Shown: positions 20,499 through 30,833, counted from the first letter of the stretch. The stretch is 64,000 nucleotides of DNA from Moorena sp. SIOASIH (GCF_010671925.1 NZ_JAAHIH010000004.1:1255301-1319300); one strand, 5' to 3'. The notes: generated from the sequence alone by a model not told the origin. Made by a program: numbers and translations.

Positions 20499-20956
20499 TT
20501 TCACTGGTTGGGCAGAATATTAGATTTAACACACCATGACTTGCTAACCCCAAGGTACAACACTACCACTAGGGTTAACTATTTAATTCACAAGCTCTAC
20601 TATACTAAATCTGGAGTGATTTGGCTTATATTTTTTGCCGACAGGATTTGTGGCATTTTCACTCGTTGCTCAGAATCTTAGATATAATACAATATTGCTT
20701 GCTAACCCCAAGGTACAACACTACCAATAGGGTTAACTATTTAATTCCCAAGCTCTACTATACTAAATCTAGAGTAAGTATGGCTGTTAAATTTATCAAC
20801 TTTTGTAAGTAACTGACGAAGTAAATCCGCACACCTCCAACATCTGCCGCGCCCCGCTCTGTTTCCCTGTTTTACTCATCCCTGATCTTGTATAATTGTT
20901 CTGTTAAAGTTATAATAGCGGAATTTGCCATCAGCTTTAGCCCTTGACCGTTGACT
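20499..20956. repeat. 158-bp tandem duplication of the nrdA start and leader
   Basis: 20483-20610 and 20641-20780 are direct repeats offset by 158 bases. Shared blocks include GCATTTTCACT, TTGCTAACCCCAAGGTACAA, CACTACCA, AGGGTTAACTATTTAATTC and CAAGCTCTACTATACTAAAT. The upstream copy includes a decayed version of the first nrdA codons. On the minus strand TATAGT (in TTTAGTATAGTAGAG) occurs in both copies and could be a -10 element, so nrdA may have two promoters. Confidence 0.8.
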
Positions 20957-21340
20957 ATGATGATCACTGCCCAAGACATTACTGCTATTGATGAGAAGCT
21001 CTCCAAACGCTTTATTGAACTCGATCCAGAGGGCTACTTTATTATTTACATAGACCGAGAGGCAAGTCTGATCTGTGCTGAACACTACAGTAACAAAATT
21101 AATGAGAAAGGGTTAGCAGTTGATCCAGAAACCGGAGAACCATTTCCCTGCGATGGCAAACTAAACCGTACTCCCACCGCTATTTTCAAAGGTAGGACAG
21201 CCAAGGAACTAGGCATGAAAATTACCGAAGAAACTAAACCCTGTCCTTTAAGTCGTTTCGATCACGCCCTTTACCTAGGACGAGAATTTGTCAGAGCGGA
21301 GATAGCGATGATTAATGGCGAAGAGTATATTCAAGATTAG
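20957..21340 (+). CDS. DUF4346-like conserved cyanobacterial protein
   Basis: 127 residues from the ATG at 20957; an adjacent ATG at 20960 is equally possible. It is a compact soluble protein with DEKLSKRFIELDPEGYFIIYIDREASLICAEHY, a central CDGKLNRTPTAIFKGRTAKEL segment and a conserved end (LYLGREFVRAEIAMINGEEYIQD). I recall this pattern as the DUF4346 family found in cyanobacteria and plastids, with no known function. No signal peptide or membrane helix is seen. It is divergent from nrdA and probably transcribed alone. Confidence 0.7.
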   Translation: MMITAQDITAIDEKLSKRFIELDPEGYFIIYIDREASLICAEHYSNKINEKGLAVDPETGEPFPCDGKLNRTPTAIFKGRTAKELGMKITEETKPCPLSRFDHALYLGREFVRAEIAMINGEEYIQD

Positions 21341-21618
21341 TGAATAGGTAAGCATTCAGCCATCAGCTATCAGCTATCAGCATTCAGCTATCAGCGATTA
21401 GCGCTACTTGAGGTGCTATCAGCTATCAGCTATCAGCGATTAGCGCTACGCGCACGCTTCGCGAACAGCTTTCAGCTTATGGGGTACGCCCATGCTACTT
21501 GAAGTGCTTTTGAATAAAATAAGCATCTCAAGTAGCGTGGCCTACGGCATTAGGCTGACAGCTGACGGCTGAATGCTTACCTTTTGAATAACAGAGGTAA
21601 GCATTCGTTTAATCTGAG
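21341..21618. repeat. ATCAGCT tandem runs and GCGTAGCG repeats
   Basis: Runs of CTATCAG heptamers (21357-21395, 21416-21440) alternate with GCGCTACGCGCACGCTTCGCGAACAG-type segments and a block shared with 24395-24545 (TTATTTTATTCAAAAGCACC-like, CTCAAGTAGCGTGG). No gene is seen. The right end runs into the last codons of the phosphodiesterase. Confidence 0.8.
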
Positions 21619-22392
<774 letters not shown>

Positions 22393-22713
22393 ATGAAGGA
22401 AAGGGAACAGGGAATAGCGATGCAGCGCGGTCTTGGGGAGGCAGCGCGGTCTTGGGGGTCTCCCCCATGAGCGACTGCCGTGGTTTCCCCCATGAGCGAC
22501 TGCATCAAGACGGGAATAGGGAGCAGGGGAAGAGAGGGAGGTCTCGGAAGTGTGGGAAGTGTGGGGCGGGGGCGCGGGGAGATAGGGAGATTCCCGACTC
22601 CCGACTCCCAACTCCCGACTCCCGACTCCCGATTCCCGACTCCCGACTCCCGACTCTCAACTCCCGACTCCCTAAAATCCCAAATATAGCTCACCTATTT
22701 GAGAAGCACTATA
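22393..22713. repeat. Inverted heptamer arrays between phosphodiesterase and S8 protease
   Basis: A G-rich array (22398-22530) interrupted by two GCGCGGTCTTGGGG units and two CCCCCATGAGCGACTGC units, shared with 6628-6700, faces a C-rich CCCGACT array (22590-22672). No gene. Confidence 0.85.
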
Positions 22714-24171
22714 TCATCGAGGTGCTGGCAAGTCATGAACATTGCGGATGGTCACCGAGCGAGCTAACTTATAGGCTGCATAGGAATCCACCAAACCGGA
22801 TCCAGTTGCTCCATCGTGTCCCTCTCCTGCCGGTTGACCATGGGCGCTCTTGCCCAGCTTAACATCTCGCGCTGATGCCCGTAGAATCTGCTTAATCAGG
22901 GATGGAGACAGACCAGGTTGCACCTGCTTAAGCAAGGCACAAACACCGGCGACTTGGGGAGAAGCAGCACTAGTACCGCTGATCACCGCCCAGCCATCAT
23001 CAGTAGCCGTTTCGTCCTGATTCGGATACTCACCGCCGCCCAAGCCTTGGTCAATTTCGTCCCCTGGTTCAACGGGCAACATGATATAAGCAGCCCGGGG
23101 TCGCATTCCCACCAGTCCACACAGATCAGGGACGTGGCGTCCTGGATAAATCTGGCTATCAAAGCTACTAGCGTAGTCGGAAGCTTCTAAGCGAAAGTCA
23201 TTGCCCTCAACAGTATCGTGGGCATAGACTCCACCCACAGAAATCACTTCCGGCATCTGACCAGGAAATCCATAGTGTCCGTTACCAGCAGAGAAACAGA
23301 CGGTAATACCACGCTCTTTGACTGCTTCAATAACTGCTGCCTCTAGGGGCTTGAGGAAATTCGGTAGAGGGCCTTCTGGGATACTGTAGCCCCAGCTGTT
23401 GGTCATCACCGCTGGATGTAAATCCGATGCCATCTTAAAGGCCAGGGTGGGGTTACTCCCCATTTTGACACCAATAAAGTCAATATCCGGTGCATTGGAA
23501 AAAATATTTGCTGCTTCAGCGGTGCCATGACCATTCTCATCCCGCTCCACTTTTTGAGCATCTGGTGCCAGGGTTGCCTGGTAGTTGTAGCCATGCCACT
23601 CGTAAAAGGGATGCTTGTAGAATCCAGTGTCTACCATTGCCACTAAGACGCCCTTACCGGTTACCCCCACCTTGTGGACAGGGGTCGAGCGACATACCAT
23701 GGCCACATCGGAGGGAACATTGAGGTGATGATAACGAACCCGTGGAGGCAGTGGCGACTCAAATAAAATCGGTGGACGTTGAGGATAAGCGCGCTCTATC
23801 AACCCAGATAGCTCTTGGGGAATGGTAAAGGGAGCACCAGCAACATGGCGCAAGAAGGTCACTTCTCCCAGTTGAGGATGAGCCTCGCTAATCAGTTGGC
23901 TGTCCCGTTCAACTCGAGTGCTAAAGACCCGTTCCCACAGTTCCCGTGGCCCATCAGCACTAATGGAAAAGGTTCCGATTTGCTGGACTCGAAAGCCAAG
24001 GGATTGTAAAACATTTGCAGCTTGAATGCCCCGTCCAGGGGGTGGAGCGAATTGTTGAAGATTCTCCGGTTGCAGGTAGGTGTCAGTGGCGAACATGGAC
24101 TGGCCACTTTCTGATACGAGAATGGCTTCAAAGGAAACTCGCTCTTGTCCAGTCTGTAGTTGTTGTATCAT
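22714..24171 (-). CDS. S8 family serine peptidase (subtilisin-like) with N-terminal prodomain
   Basis: 485 residues. The catalytic triad is visible: Asp181 (MVDTGFY), His215 (NGHGTAEA) and Ser401 (SGTSAASP), with oxyanion Asn297 (SAGNG). Residues 1-145 look like a prodomain (AANVLQSLGFRVQQIGTFSISADGPRELWERVF). No classical signal peptide is seen, so localisation is uncertain. The separate small protein at 24667-24978 resembles residues 50-130 of this prodomain. Substrate unknown. The C-terminal HDLPAPR tail has no recognised function. Confidence 0.9.
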   Translation of the reverse strand: MIQQLQTGQERVSFEAILVSESGQSMFATDTYLQPENLQQFAPPPGRGIQAANVLQSLGFRVQQIGTFSISADGPRELWERVFSTRVERDSQLISEAHPQLGEVTFLRHVAGAPFTIPQELSGLIERAYPQRPPILFESPLPPRVRYHHLNVPSDVAMVCRSTPVHKVGVTGKGVLVAMVDTGFYKHPFYEWHGYNYQATLAPDAQKVERDENGHGTAEAANIFSNAPDIDFIGVKMGSNPTLAFKMASDLHPAVMTNSWGYSIPEGPLPNFLKPLEAAVIEAVKERGITVCFSAGNGHYGFPGQMPEVISVGGVYAHDTVEGNDFRLEASDYASSFDSQIYPGRHVPDLCGLVGMRPRAAYIMLPVEPGDEIDQGLGGGEYPNQDETATDDGWAVISGTSAASPQVAGVCALLKQVQPGLSPSLIKQILRASARDVKLGKSAHGQPAGEGHDGATGSGLVDSYAAYKLARSVTIRNVHDLPAPR

Positions 24172-24666
24172 AATTATCCTGTTAGTTAAATAGTAGTTAG
24201 ATCAGCGGTTGATGACTATCGCTGTCTTTGTTGATCAACAAACCAAGTTGCTTTACTTCTTTGGTTTACTTCTTTAGTGTGGTATCTTTGATCACATATT
24301 GACGTCACCCTCGTGGGTACTTTTTTTCCTTTGGTTTTAGTTTAAAATTATCTTGGAAATTTTTTACTATTGAAGTAAGCATATGCGCTACGCGCACGCT
24401 GCTTGAGGTGCGGTCAGCGGTCAGCCGTCAGCTTATTTTATTCAAAAGCACCTCGACGGTGCGCTTTCCGCATCTAATTATTAAATTCGCCACGGGTCGC
24501 ACCTCAAGTAGCGTGGTCACAAGCCTTTGGCTGATAGCTGATACGCGACACGCTGAATGCTTACCATTTGACTAATGAACAGTAGAAGCACGATCGGGTC
24601 GTGCCTCTAGCCTGGAAAATGTTCGGGTTATCGTTAACTGGATTGGCCGTTGGCCACGCTACGCGA
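24172..24666. repeat. Spacer between protease and prodomain-like gene
   Basis: 24172-24370 is unique AT-rich DNA with no gene. 24380-24570 is a mosaic of dispersed repeats: GCGCTACGCGCACGC, GCGGTCAGCGGTCAGCC, TTATTTTATTCAAAAGCACC, and AAATTCGCCACGGGTCGCACC (also at 29665, 29732 and, inverted, 35215). Confidence 0.8.
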
Positions 24667-24978
24667 TCAGAAAAATTCTGGGGGTTCTACAAACATCACC
24701 CCAGTTACCAAGGTTTGTAGTTGCTCAGGAATTTGTAGATTGTCAACCGCAGCTTTGGGATAGGTAACGTCACTGCCATCTATTTCCTGGATCAGGGTTT
24801 TCTGCTGTGGTTGGAAGGAAACATTGAAAGTTGATTCCCACAGGGATTGCGGAGCTTGTACACTGATAGTCGGTCCAATGTGCAGTATCCGAAAGCCAAG
24901 CTGTTGTAGAGCTAAAGCAGCTTGTCTAGAGTGGTTGGGGGATGACTGAATTTCTGCTGAAATCGTGTTTTCCGGCAT
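24667..24978 (-). CDS. Stand-alone prodomain-like protein (putative protease inhibitor or chaperone)
   Basis: 103 residues from the ATG at 24978, chosen because CGGAGG lies six bases upstream. Residues 17-45 (RQAALALQQLGFRILHIGPTISVQAPQSLWESTFNVSF) align by eye with residues 50-85 of the neighbouring S8 protease (AANVLQSLGFRVQQIGTFSISADGPRELWERVF). The following IPEQLQTL/VEPPEF matches IPQELSGL/PQRPP. So it is a free-standing copy of the protease prodomain. Known subtilisin propeptide-like proteins inhibit or fold their protease; applying that here is inference. The group II intron begins about 90 bases upstream. Confidence 0.7.
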   Translation of the reverse strand: MPENTISAEIQSSPNHSRQAALALQQLGFRILHIGPTISVQAPQSLWESTFNVSFQPQQKTLIQEIDGSDVTYPKAAVDNLQIPEQLQTLVTGVMFVEPPEFF

Positions 24979-25066
24979 AGAACGCCTCCGATGGAAAGTC
25001 TGGGATACTCTTAAACCGGTATTAATCGGGGCAAACCCGGTACCACGGGTCAAGGTGCATTTTATT

Positions 25067-27758
25067 GTGGTCCGAGTGAGGAGTGGTCATGCAGCAATTG
25101 GAGTCAAGCCTGCCACTCAACTATCTGGACGTTCCTGGCATCCCGACCAGGAGTTCCTTAAAAGCCTGAGTTTTGGTATGCTTAGGGTCAAGGGGCGACC
25201 GATGAAGGTGCTCATGCAGAGTGAAAGAGGTAAGAGCCTTTCCAAGACTAGGATTCAGTCTTGTTCCCACCCAAAGGAGCGTACTGAGATGGATAACCCG
25301 GTTTACCACTAGGTTACTCCCGAATCAGTGGGTTTCACAGCTAGAGGGTAAAGCCAGAAAGAAACTGAGATGTCGGGAAGGTGACCAATGGCAGGGAAAG
25401 AATCAAAGGGTTGACAATTAGGAACCGTTGTTATAAGGCATCGTAACAAGCAATATCCCTGATCAAACGACAATGGGGATAACAGCTCCCGGATTAGCCT
25501 CTCCTTGACGGGGCAATCAGAATCCCACAGTGGACTCGGTGTAGAGACGGCAACCTTAGAATCGCACCTCTAATGAGCATAACCGGGTAAGCCGAGGTTG
25601 AGTCCAATATCTAGGTCGATTGATATTGGTAGCCAAATCCCAAGAAGCGGTATAACTCTCAGCCCGGTAGAAGACTGAACCAAGCAAAAGCCGGAACCCG
25701 AAAGGGAACAGGAAAGTGGAAACGTATAACTGACCGGATAGAGGGAAATCCCTCAACTCGTGCATAGTGCTGAATTTCAGAACTAATTCCGAGCCAAGGA
25801 AATAATACGCTAATACCCTAATTGTATATGGAAAAGATAGAACCGAATCCCACAGGAAACGGTATCGTAACTAAACAAACCACCGACTGGCACGCAACCA
25901 ACTGGAAACGAGCCTACAGGACGGTCAGGAAACTTAGACGCAGAATTTTCAAGGCGACACGTGAAGGCAACTGGAAAAAGGTGAACAAACTACAAAGATT
26001 AATGCTTCGTAGTTACTCCAATATCCAAGTTTCCGTCAGACAGGCCACACAGGTCAATAGTGGAAAGAAAACAGCAGGAATAGACGGCGAAACAAAACTT
26101 AATCCCGCTGAAAGAGGAAAAATGGTCGATTCACTCACCACGTACAAAACCTGGAAGCCAATCCCAACTAAACGCATCTACATCCCAAAATCCAACGGCA
26201 AAAAGAGGCCACTAGGAATACCGAGCATCACCGACCGCTGCCTACAAGGCATTGTCAAAAATGCACTAGAACCTTCATGGGAAGCCAGATTTGAACCCGT
26301 ATCATATGGCTTCAGACCAGGTAGAAGTACCCATGATGCCAGACAGAGGATATTCCAAAATATCAACGGGGAAAAGAATAGGAAATGGTGGGTACTGGAC
26401 GCAGACATCTCCGGGTGTTTCGATAACATCGCTCACCAACCACTCTTGGAAACCATAGGGAACTTCCCAGCAGCAAACCTCATTGAGGAATGGCTTAAGG
26501 CGGGATACGTCCATAAAGGCGTATTCCATAACACAGAGGAAGGAACACCCCAAGGTGGAATAATAAGTCCCCTACTGGCTAATATCGCACTACACGGATT
26601 AGAGGAAGAATTGGGAATTAGGTACAAATGGATACCAGACAAAAGAAAAAAGGATGGAGGATGGTGGTGTAACACATCTACAAGGACTTACGTCCGCTTT
26701 GCTGATGACTTCGTAATCTTAACCGAAAGCGAGGAAGATGCAGCCGAAGCTAAGAAAATCGTCGAAAGATGGTTATCTAATAAAGGACTAACACTATCTG
26801 AAGAAAAGACAAAGATAAGCCACCTAACCGAAGGATTTGATTTTCTAGGCTGGAACTTCAGGAAATGCCAAACAACCAACAGGAAAACGGGACTAATAAC
26901 ACTCATTAAACCTTCTCAGAAAAGCGTTAAGAAGGTCAAGGAAAATCTAAGAATAGAATTCAAGAGAGGAAGAACCCTGTCCCAAAAGGTAATAATAGGT
27001 AAAATCAACTCCATAGTGAGGGGGTGGAGCAACTACCATAATGGGGCAGTATCAAAGGAAATCTTTTCTAACCTCGACCACTACGTATTCTGGAAATTGC
27101 AGAGATGGGGAAGACGGAAACACGCAAAGAAATCCCAAGAATGGGTAAACAAAAAATACTTCGGTAATCATTGCCCAGGAAGGGAAGACAAATGGGTATT
27201 CGGAGATGGAGAAATCTATTTGGACAAATTTGCCTGGACTCCAATCCAAAGGCACACAATGGTCGCTTATGACAAATCCCCAGACAACCCGGAACTCGTA
27301 GAGTATTGGAACGAAAGGGAATTAAAACAAAGCGCCAAAACGGCCAAGAAAAGATTATCCACAGGAAAGGACAAAATAGCAAACAGACAGGAGTATCAGT
27401 GTCCTGTCTGCAAGCAATCCCTAGGGGAATATCAAAATACGCATCTACATCATATCATTCCCCAATCCCTAGGGGGTCATGACCGATACGACAACTTAAT
27501 CTACCTACATGAAGATTGTCACTATTCCATCCATGCCTTGGGCGCAACTAATCCCGAAATACAGCAAATGCTAAGAAACGGGATAAAAACACCCTCCAAG
27601 AAACGGAACAAAAGCCAAAAGGTACAAAACCGTAAATCAAGGAAAAGTAAGTTGCACAAATAACGTGTTCTAAAGGTTTTAGGTGCGCCGTGTGCTTGGA
27701 GACTTGCTCGCATGGTGCTTAGGGGGCGAAGCGGGGGTAACCCCGCCGACCTACCCAA
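25067..27758 (+). mobile_element. Group II intron with maturase
   Basis: The 5' end is probably the GTGGTCCGAGTG at 25067 (GTGCA at 25055 is an alternative). The intron encodes a maturase in domain IV. Domain V is recognised at 27684-27718: GCGCCGTGTGC and CGCATGGTGC form the stem. Domain VI follows as GCGGGGGTAACCCCGC (27731-27746). The 3' end is at about 27751-27759 (GACCTACCCAAT). It lies antisense to tnpB, and its last bases supply the tnpB stop codon. Exact boundaries need exon alignment. Confidence 0.75.
25828..27663 (+). CDS. ltrA: Group II intron reverse transcriptase/maturase with HNH endonuclease
   Basis: 611 residues from the ATG at 25828 (TTG at 25822 is possible). The reverse transcriptase domain shows the fingers motif (KKTAGIDGE...RPLGIPSITDR), GTPQGGIISPLLANI and the catalytic YVRFADD. 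The maturase (X) domain has LIKPSQKSVKKVKENLR and RGWSNYH. A C-terminal HNH motif follows (CPVCKQSL...HLHHIIPQSLGGHDRYDNL...HEDCHYSIH). It splices its own intron RNA and copies it into new DNA sites. Length and motifs look intact, so the element may be active. Confidence 0.93.
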   Translation: MEKIEPNPTGNGIVTKQTTDWHATNWKRAYRTVRKLRRRIFKATREGNWKKVNKLQRLMLRSYSNIQVSVRQATQVNSGKKTAGIDGETKLNPAERGKMVDSLTTYKTWKPIPTKRIYIPKSNGKKRPLGIPSITDRCLQGIVKNALEPSWEARFEPVSYGFRPGRSTHDARQRIFQNINGEKNRKWWVLDADISGCFDNIAHQPLLETIGNFPAANLIEEWLKAGYVHKGVFHNTEEGTPQGGIISPLLANIALHGLEEELGIRYKWIPDKRKKDGGWWCNTSTRTYVRFADDFVILTESEEDAAEAKKIVERWLSNKGLTLSEEKTKISHLTEGFDFLGWNFRKCQTTNRKTGLITLIKPSQKSVKKVKENLRIEFKRGRTLSQKVIIGKINSIVRGWSNYHNGAVSKEIFSNLDHYVFWKLQRWGRRKHAKKSQEWVNKKYFGNHCPGREDKWVFGDGEIYLDKFAWTPIQRHTMVAYDKSPDNPELVEYWNERELKQSAKTAKKRLSTGKDKIANRQEYQCPVCKQSLGEYQNTHLHHIIPQSLGGHDRYDNLIYLHEDCHYSIHALGATNPEIQQMLRNGIKTPSKKRNKSQKVQNRKSRKSKLHK

Positions 27759-29184
27759 TCCAACCAAGCTCAACCGCATCAGCCAAACTCAGTCCCATAC
27801 CTTTCAAGAAACGCGCGGTACGGCGCAACAACACCGCTTGAACCTCTGTTTTGTTCATGTACCGGGAAATATCCTTGTCTGTACCCCGATCAAGGATGTT
27901 TTGAGCAGCGTTGTGGTCAGCCTGCAACACGACCCCATCAAATCTGGTAAAATTGTCCCCGCTCCTTTTCCCTAATAGGGTTCCAGTCACGGAGTCAACT
28001 TGCGACGTGTAACTAGGCTGGACTTCTGTCACAACCGAACCAGTCCAATTAGCCCATTTCTGCAAAGAGTCCCGCATTACTCCCTTCATCCAACTATTAA
28101 GCTTACGGGACATGGCCTTAGACTGGCGTTTATTTCTGATTGGTTGTGTTAAATCTAAGGCCGTAGGCCACGCTTCGCGAACAGCAAATACCTTTAATGA
28201 TTCCCCATTGAACAGGGATTTAGACGCGGCTCCTATTATAGCTGTGAGTTCTGATTGATTTTTCCTGTATCGGCGATTCTCAGCTTTTCGAGTCAGGTTA
28301 TTTTTGAGGATACGAGCAGACTTAGCTGGGTCAAGTTTTTCTAGTTTTCTGTGAAGCGCCCAGAGCTTCCCTCTGTTCCTGTTTTTAGAACAGATTCTGT
28401 CGGATTTATTGGTGGCTACTCTACCTAGATTCTTGCCGTGTGCCTGGCCATCTGAATCATATAAAGCCTCAGTGTATCCCTTATCTACTCCGATACTCCG
28501 ACGCTTAGCAGGGATTTCTACGGTTCCATGGTCTACTAGAAAGTGAATCTCAAACCTTTGCAACAACTGGTTGTAAATCAATCTAATCTGACCTTTTATC
28601 TGCCGATTAGACCTAACAAGTACCTTGTTCCTTTTTCCTCTTTTCAGTCCAGCTAATTCTATTTGATAGGTATTACGGGAGAGTCTTTGACACTTATACC
28701 CTCCCTGTTGATAAACTATCTGATTCCCAACCCAAGAATGTCCTCTCTGATACTCTTTCCTGATCATCCTATGCAGTAGTGGGTTATCCAGAAAAGCTAA
28801 GGTCTTAAGCTGTTTACAAAGCTCCTTCCTTGTCTTTTGCTTGTCTTTTCCAGGAAACCTTTTGTAAATCTTCTTGATTACTGCATCGGCGCAAGCTGCT
28901 TGTTGGGCTGTGATAGCCTTTGCTACATCACTAACCGTCCACTCCATTAGTTTGGAGGGCAGCCCTAAAGATTCGGGAGTCCTAAAACTTCTGACCTCTG
29001 GATACGCCTTCTTCCAGTCAAGATTCCAATGGCTGATACTTCCTAGCTTGTTGTAGGACTCAGACCGAACGATGCCCAGTTTTTTCATTACCTGCAACAA
29101 CTCAGCCTCAACCGACTCAGTCATCCCCACTACGGGAACGATTTGAGTCGATCTCTTTTTTGCTGCGTCTACTTTCCTGGGCAT
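27751..29184 (-). CDS. tnpB: TnpB-like protein with disrupted RuvC-II and no zinc-ribbon cysteines
   Basis: 477 residues. RuvC Asp234 (IGVDKGY) and Asp423 (ADHNAAQNI) are conserved. At RuvC-II the expected FAV-EDL reads FAV-REAWPTAL-DL: residues 336-343 are encoded by a dispersed short repeat (TTCGCGAAGCGTGGCC type). Glu337 is present only as part of the insert. The zinc-ribbon after PSYTSQ should have two CxxC pairs but has none. TnpB proteins are RNA-guided nucleases of IS200/IS605 and IS607 elements; this copy is probably inactive or repurposed. No tnpA is nearby. Its stop codon lies in the 3' end of the antisense group II intron, so the natural C-terminus may be cut off. Confidence 0.75.
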   Translation of the reverse strand: MPRKVDAAKKRSTQIVPVVGMTESVEAELLQVMKKLGIVRSESYNKLGSISHWNLDWKKAYPEVRSFRTPESLGLPSKLMEWTVSDVAKAITAQQAACADAVIKKIYKRFPGKDKQKTRKELCKQLKTLAFLDNPLLHRMIRKEYQRGHSWVGNQIVYQQGGYKCQRLSRNTYQIELAGLKRGKRNKVLVRSNRQIKGQIRLIYNQLLQRFEIHFLVDHGTVEIPAKRRSIGVDKGYTEALYDSDGQAHGKNLGRVATNKSDRICSKNRNRGKLWALHRKLEKLDPAKSARILKNNLTRKAENRRYRKNQSELTAIIGAASKSLFNGESLKVFAVREAWPTALDLTQPIRNKRQSKAMSRKLNSWMKGVMRDSLQKWANWTGSVVTEVQPSYTSQVDSVTGTLLGKRSGDNFTRFDGVVLQADHNAAQNILDRGTDKDISRYMNKTEVQAVLLRRTARFLKGMGLSLADAVELGWIG

Positions 29185-30095
29185 CGTTAATGATCATGTC
29201 CTACATTTTAATGTAACTCTAGCGCTAGTTAAATGTCAATGTCTGTTTTGTGATATTAAATCCCTTTTTATCGCTATTTTTTGGGACTTGATTGCGAGGC
29301 GACCCATTCGAGCCAGTAATTCGGGCAAGTAAGTAATTCGGGCAAGGAATTAATGGCTGAAACCCTAGGTTTTATGTGCTTTTGCTTCGCCCTCCCATAG
29401 GATAACCTAGAGTTTCCCTCAATTAAGGGTAACTTGTCAAGCTATAGCGCTACCCCCGCTGGAATCCGGATTCTGGAATCCGGATTCCGGAATCGGGCGG
29501 GGGAAGAGTGTGGTTAGAGGGACGGGGGCGCGTGGGGAGAGGCAGGGCTGTTTCATTCTTTGGCATAAATTGTCAGGTCAATGGGCGTGAAAGGGAAGTG
29601 GGTTGCTCGGGAGAGGGTTTTTTTCAGGTTAAAAATACCTAAGGTGCGCTTGACCCATTAAGAATTAAATTCGCCACGGGTCGCTTTTTATTAATAAAAA
29701 TTCCCCGACGGTGCGCTTTCCCCATGAAGAATTAAATTCGCCACGGGTCGCACCGCTATCTCCCTATCTCCCTATCTCCCTATCTCCCTATCTCCCTATC
29801 TCCCTACATCCCTACCGGGTGCATCTCATATTTGTAAAAAAGAAGGGAAGTGTGGGAAGTGTGGGGATTTTTTTTATTGGTATTAATGTATACAAAAATA
29901 ATACAAAAGTTATACGTTAGCGCTAACGCGATCGCAACCATCAGATTGGCAGACTAAAAATATCAGTTAATTTACTTAAAGTGATTTTACTGACAGCTCA
30001 GGCTATGATCGAGTTAGTCAAACAATTAGTCAACCAATTAATTACAGACTAAAGTCAATTAATTAATTTATTCAAATAACTAGGGCGTCTATAAC
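29185..30095. repeat. Long intergenic region with dispersed repeats
   Basis: 29185-29290 is AT-rich and may hold the left end of the tnpB element (AACTCTAGCGCTAGTT palindrome at 29214-29229), though I cannot fix an end. A GGAATCCGGATTC doublet is at 29460-29495. GAATTAAATTCGCCACGGGTCGC occurs twice (29663-29685, 29730-29752). A C-rich CCCTATCT array lies at 29757-29812. 29917-29935 holds TTAGCGCTAA and a HIP1 octamer. No gene is supported. Confidence 0.75.
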
Positions 30096-30833
30096 ATGAA
30101 CATAACTAAATTTTTAAGCAGTGGGTTAGTTTTAGGGTCTATAGTTTTGGGAGCAGTAGGAGAAGCCCAGGCAGCTGATATCCTCAAGTCCTGGTTAGCC
30201 GATGAAGCTCATATCTACCCAGAAGACACAATTTGGTCAGGACACGCTTTCTGGTTTCCTCAGTTGGACTCAGGGAGGTTTGTATTTGACACTTCAGGTA
30301 TCTTTAATGAATACGATGATGGGAGTGCTAATTTGTATGGCACCATCGTTTCCGAGTTAGATGATACTAAAAAATGGGACGTTGATATTTGGTTCGAGAG
30401 CATAACAGAACCTTGGGGAGGACCGAAAAAGGAACTACCAAAGTCTGAATACGTAGAAAATGGTGGCTCCGTCGATACTAGTACTTGGCGTTACTATAAC
30501 ATGGATGAAACTCGGGCTACCTTAACTGGCGTAGATTTCTACGATGGCAAGGAACTGAATCTTTACCAAAGACCTGAAAATGGTAAATACGCCTTCCAGG
30601 TTGGGGTTGGAGCTAATGGCAAAAACACTAACTTTGGTATGTCTGGCTGGCTAGGTACTACGGGTTCTTTTAGTCTTACCAAGGCTGATATTAATGTTGA
30701 TCTAACTGCCAATCCTGGGGATCCTTCCAATTCTCGACCTGTTCCTGAACCCATGACAATGGGCTTGTTCAGCCTAAGCTTACTGGGATTAAGTGTGACT
30801 TCATTAAAGCGCAAGTCTAAGGAATTGGTCTAA
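30096..30833 (+). CDS. PEP-CTERM sorting-domain protein
   Basis: 245 residues. A signal peptide (FLSSGLVLGSIVLGAVGEAQA) leads into a body rich in Asp, Gly and aromatic residues that I do not recognise. The C-terminal sorting signal is PVPEPMTMGLFSLSLLGLSVTSLKRKSKE. It is likely exported and processed by an exosortase into the envelope or matrix. It has no evident relation in sequence to the other PEP-CTERM protein apart from the tail. Transcribed alone. Confidence 0.8.
   Translation: MNITKFLSSGLVLGSIVLGAVGEAQAADILKSWLADEAHIYPEDTIWSGHAFWFPQLDSGRFVFDTSGIFNEYDDGSANLYGTIVSELDDTKKWDVDIWFESITEPWGGPKKELPKSEYVENGGSVDTSTWRYYNMDETRATLTGVDFYDGKELNLYQRPENGKYAFQVGVGANGKNTNFGMSGWLGTTGSFSLTKADINVDLTANPGDPSNSRPVPEPMTMGLFSLSLLGLSVTSLKRKSKELV

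Noticed and set aside
24979..25053. N-terminal extension of the prodomain-like gene (MTRGTGFAPINTG...)
   Set aside because: The downstream ATG at 24978 has a strong CGGAGG six bases upstream, and the extension has no similarity to the protease prodomain.
27751..29184. Miniature Cas12-type effector
   Set aside because: RuvC layout and length fit TnpB, no CRISPR array is present, and the catalytic and zinc-ribbon regions are degenerate.
29711..29920. Short open frame with SPYLPISL repeats
   Set aside because: It is a translation of a C-rich array with no conserved sequence.
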